Assembly: GCA_027320785.1 (NCBI GenBank)
Contig: DAHVKR010000083.1
Coordinates: forward strand, 1-6,521
Length of the DNA: 6,521 bases
Direction: 5' to 3'
Source of the DNA: Bdellovibrionales bacterium
Lineage (GTDB): Bacteria; Bdellovibrionota; Bdellovibrionia; Bdellovibrionales; Bdellovibrionaceae
Of the stretch, positions 4,464-6,521 are shown one piece after another. Position 1 is the stretch's first letter; every line of letters begins with the position of its first letter. The notes under the pieces are model-generated. The model saw only the letters and a program-made list of their open reading frames with translations, had not been told where the DNA came from and searched no databases. The position numbers and the translations under genes were made by a program.

Positions 4464-5990
4464 ATGCGCACAGCTTTATTCACATTTTTGATGCTGTTGA
4501 TTTCATCTGGGCCTCTATTGGCCCAAGAAGAATCTTCCTCTATTCAAGCCCCCACTGATTTACAAGACGTAACAACTGAGGATTTTCGCTCTCGACAATT
4601 CCTTAATTTAACTGTTGGAATTGATCAGGATGTAAAACTCCCACCTCTTCCTCGTCATGTTCAATTCGGCGGTACTTTTCGAAAAATTTTAAAAGCTTCC
4701 ATATCTCGAGAGCTTAATGTGCTTCGTTTTTCACCTAAGACACAGGGAAGTGCCGTTCTCACTATTATTGACTCGAAATCAAAACGTGTAGTCGCCGAAT
4801 ACAATATCTCTGTTAAGAAAAGCCGCCTAGACGGGATCGCGAATGAGATTCGCGCCTTGTTGGGTGATATCGAAGGCATCACGATTAAGATCGTCAATAA
4901 TCGAGTCGTGGTCGATGGACAGGTCCTTCTGCCAAAGGATATGAGTCGCATTTACAATGTTATCCAGCAGTTTGGAGATCAGGCGGCAACACTTGTTACC
5001 TTAAGCCCGCTTGCGCTCAAGAAAATTACTGAGTACATCATACGTGACATTAACAATCCAGAGATTGAGGTTCGCGCTGTCAACGATAAAATTATTTTGC
5101 AAGGCTACGCCAATAATGAAGATGAAAAAACGCGGGCAGAGATTATCGCCAAAACCTACATGCCGGACATGATTGTGGACGCCGCCGAAGAAAAGGGCGT
5201 TGTTAAAAAAAGAAAGCCCGCTAATGATGGCGTAATCAACTTGATTACAATTAAAGATGCTCCTCAGGCACCACCTCCTAAAATGGTTCAACTGGTCGTT
5301 CATTATGTTGAACTCAAAAAAGATTACTCGAAGTCTTTTAAGTTTGAATGGAGACCTGGAATTGCAGACGGAAGTAAAGTTACTTTTTCAGCTGGTCAGT
5401 CTGGAAACGCTCTAGTTTCCGCTATAACAGGCACAATTGACAACCTCCTGCCCAAGTTGAATTGGGCCAAAACACATGGCTACGCACGTGTCTTAGAAAG
5501 CACGAGCACAATTGTTCAGGATGCAAAAAAAGGTGAGATCAAGCAGGTTACAAAACAACCTTACACTGTGCTAGGACCGAATGGCACTCAGGGTACAGCC
5601 TTTGCCGAAGTCGGCATTAATAGCTCCATTACACCCACTATACTGGGTGATAAATCTGGATCCATCCATCTTGATTTAAATTTTTCAATATCAACTATGC
5701 TTGGAACGGCCGGCGGCGGAGCGCCCATCACAGCTGAGAATCAAATTAACACTCAAGTCACCGTTCGCGATAAACAAAGTGCAGCTGTCGGTGGATTAAT
5801 CAAAAACTCGAGCTCCACGGGGTTCAATCGAAATCCTGGTGGCGCATCCAATCCCATTATCAGCTTATTTGCGTCTAAAGATTTTCAGCGAGACCAAAGT
5901 CAGTTTGTTGTCTTCGTCACCCCTATCATTAAGACTTCAGCTAGTCAGGGATCCGAGCAAATTAAGAAAAAATTCCGCCTACGAGACTAA
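4464..5990 (+). CDS. cpaC: Type II/IV secretin CpaC/RcpA, outer-membrane channel of the Flp pilus
   Basis: A 508-residue protein. A signal peptide covers residues 1-20 (FTFLMLLISSGPLLA, cleavage before QEE); there is no lipobox Cys. The CpaC-type N-terminal domain spans about 44-120. Two BON-like modules follow (GITIKIVNNRVVVDGQVLL near 138-156, and PEIEVRAVNDKIILQGYANN near 199-218). After a Pro-rich linker (APPPK, 269-273), the secretin core runs from 275 to 490: the VQLVVHYVEL strand, GYARVLESTSTIVQDAKKGE, a VGINSSITPTI strand and QFVVFVTPII. The C-terminus FRLRD is basic. Twelve to fifteen monomers would form the pore through which the fibre passes. ATG 4464 is preferred, five bases after GGGGG (4454-4458); in-frame ATG 4461 and TTG 4452 are alternatives adding one and four residues. 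Confidence 0.93.
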   Translation: MRTALFTFLMLLISSGPLLAQEESSSIQAPTDLQDVTTEDFRSRQFLNLTVGIDQDVKLPPLPRHVQFGGTFRKILKASISRELNVLRFSPKTQGSAVLTIIDSKSKRVVAEYNISVKKSRLDGIANEIRALLGDIEGITIKIVNNRVVVDGQVLLPKDMSRIYNVIQQFGDQAATLVTLSPLALKKITEYIIRDINNPEIEVRAVNDKIILQGYANNEDEKTRAEIIAKTYMPDMIVDAAEEKGVVKKRKPANDGVINLITIKDAPQAPPPKMVQLVVHYVELKKDYSKSFKFEWRPGIADGSKVTFSAGQSGNALVSAITGTIDNLLPKLNWAKTHGYARVLESTSTIVQDAKKGEIKQVTKQPYTVLGPNGTQGTAFAEVGINSSITPTILGDKSGSIHLDLNFSISTMLGTAGGGAPITAENQINTQVTVRDKQSAAVGGLIKNSSSTGFNRNPGGASNPIISLFASKDFQRDQSQFVVFVTPIIKTSASQGSEQIKKKFRLRD

Positions 5991-6031
5991 ATCTTAAGAC
6001 GAATTGCCAGTGCAATGATGACCCCTTCTTC

Positions 6032-6038
6032 CCGATAA
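6032..6038 (+). promoter_or_regulatory. FliA -10-like element upstream of the tadZ-like gene
   Basis: CCGATAA recurs here, followed by G as at 1713-1720, in the 65-base gap between the secretin and ATPase genes. The matching -35 region (6011-6018, TGCAATGA) is poor, so this may be only a weak internal sigma28 promoter or chance. It lies 17 bases before ATG 6056, which would leave a leader of only about 11 bases. Confidence 0.25.
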
Positions 6039-6055
6039 GAATTTGAGGTGAATTC

Positions 6056-6521
6056 ATGGGTTTACATCCAAATTGTACTTTAATTGGAGTTGTTGGCGGG
6101 AAAGGTGGCGTCGGAAAAAGCTTATTCGCGGCCAATCTCGCAAGCGCCCTTTTAATGGAGCTCAGAGCAAAAGTTCTCCTCATTGATGCTGATTCCAGGT
6201 CTGTCGGTGATCAGAATGTGATCACCGGTATCAAGCCTCAAAAAATTTTAAAAGACTTAGCAAATTATTCGGGCTCTCTGGCTCAAGCAAATCCTCAGCA
6301 GTTCGTGACGATGCATCCCTCTGGCCTAGCATACATTGGCGCGGTACGAAGCCCTGATGAAAAGCTGGATGTGTCACCGGATAATCTTATGCGCTCTTTG
6401 GATTTTATCTCTCGATATTTCCAGTTCATTGTTGTTGATTTGGGAAACGATATCGGACCTTTGCAACTGTCTCTTTTACAAGAAGCAACGGCTTGTATGG
6501 TGGTGACAACACCCGAAATTT
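6056..6521 (+). CDS. TadZ/CpaE-like MinD/ParA-family ATPase (5' part, cut by window end)
   Basis: The first 155 residues of a deviant-Walker ATPase; the gene runs past the window. The P-loop GKGGVGKS (15-22) has the signature Lys of MinD/ParA proteins at K16 and the P-loop Lys at K21. LLIDADSRSVGDQN (41-54) is the Walker A' region with the DxD start, and FIVVDLGND (124-132) is Walker B. In Tad systems such a protein (TadZ/CpaE) dimerises with ATP at the inner membrane and sets the site of the pilus machine. The ATPase domain begins at about residue 9, so the receiver-like N-terminal domain common in TadZ/CpaE is absent, and the 65-base gap leaves no room for it. The start has GAGGTG (6045-6050) at 5-base spacing. 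Context favours TadZ; another MinD-like protein cannot be excluded. Confidence 0.85.
   Translation, partial: MGLHPNCTLIGVVGGKGGVGKSLFAANLASALLMELRAKVLLIDADSRSVGDQNVITGIKPQKILKDLANYSGSLAQANPQQFVTMHPSGLAYIGAVRSPDEKLDVSPDNLMRSLDFISRYFQFIVVDLGNDIGPLQLSLLQEATACMVVTTPEI

Noticed and set aside
1..6521. CRISPR arrays, tRNA or rRNA genes, transposases or attachment sites
   Set aside because: I saw no regularly spaced repeats, no cloverleaf or rRNA-like segments, and no transposase or integrase coding sequence.

Overview
The window is the upstream half of a Tad/Flp (type IVb, tight-adherence) pilus operon, read entirely on the + strand. Base composition is moderately AT-rich. Several features point to a Bdellovibrio or Pseudobdellovibrio-like predatory bacterium: a run of very small pilin-like genes directly ahead of cpaB and cpaC, a sigma28 (FliA)-type promoter in front of the major pilin, and a short pilin-like gene that resembles Bd0108, the 'hit' (host-interaction) gene of B. 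bacteriovorus. The organism is inferred from these features and is not proven.

Layout. Positions 1-86 hold the last codons of an unknown upstream gene. Its stop overlaps (ATGA) the probable start, at 83, of a protein with a PilZ domain and a FeeM-like GNAT acyltransferase domain. A 287-base gap (1460-1746) follows, holding an AT-rich hairpin, possible RNA secondary structure and a good FliA-type promoter at 1692-1719. The pilus operon begins at 1747 with the Flp pilin. It continues with a 58-residue leaderless pilin-like ORF (1948-2124), a Bd0108-like prepilin (2099-2374), a TadE-like pseudopilin with Asp at +5 (2371-3021), a further TadE/TadF-like pseudopilin (3015-3548), cpaB/rcpC (3563-4438), the secretin cpaC/rcpA (4464-5990), and the start of a TadZ/CpaE-type ATPase (6056 to the window edge). 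From 1747 to 4438 these genes abut, overlap or lie within 14 bases of each other, so they are probably one transcription unit.

How the parts work together. Flp is the major fibre subunit. The pseudopilins would be cleaved after Gly by a prepilin peptidase that is not in the window, and would prime or cap the fibre. CpaC is the outer-membrane secretin and CpaB its periplasmic partner. The MinD-like ATPase would place the machine in the cell. The motor ATPase and platform proteins (TadA, TadB, TadC) would be expected downstream. The PilZ-GNAT protein may tie c-di-GMP to the region, but it is not a Tad component.

Most notable points: (1) a 9-of-10-base direct repeat, 36 bases apart and in frame, in the Bd0108-like gene, which parallels the repeat-mediated deletion hotspot known in bd0108; (2) a leaderless pilin-like ORF that starts directly after the flp stop codon in the same frame; (3) the FliA-type promoter, which also decides the flp start codon; (4) a TadZ-like ATPase without the usual N-terminal receiver-like domain.
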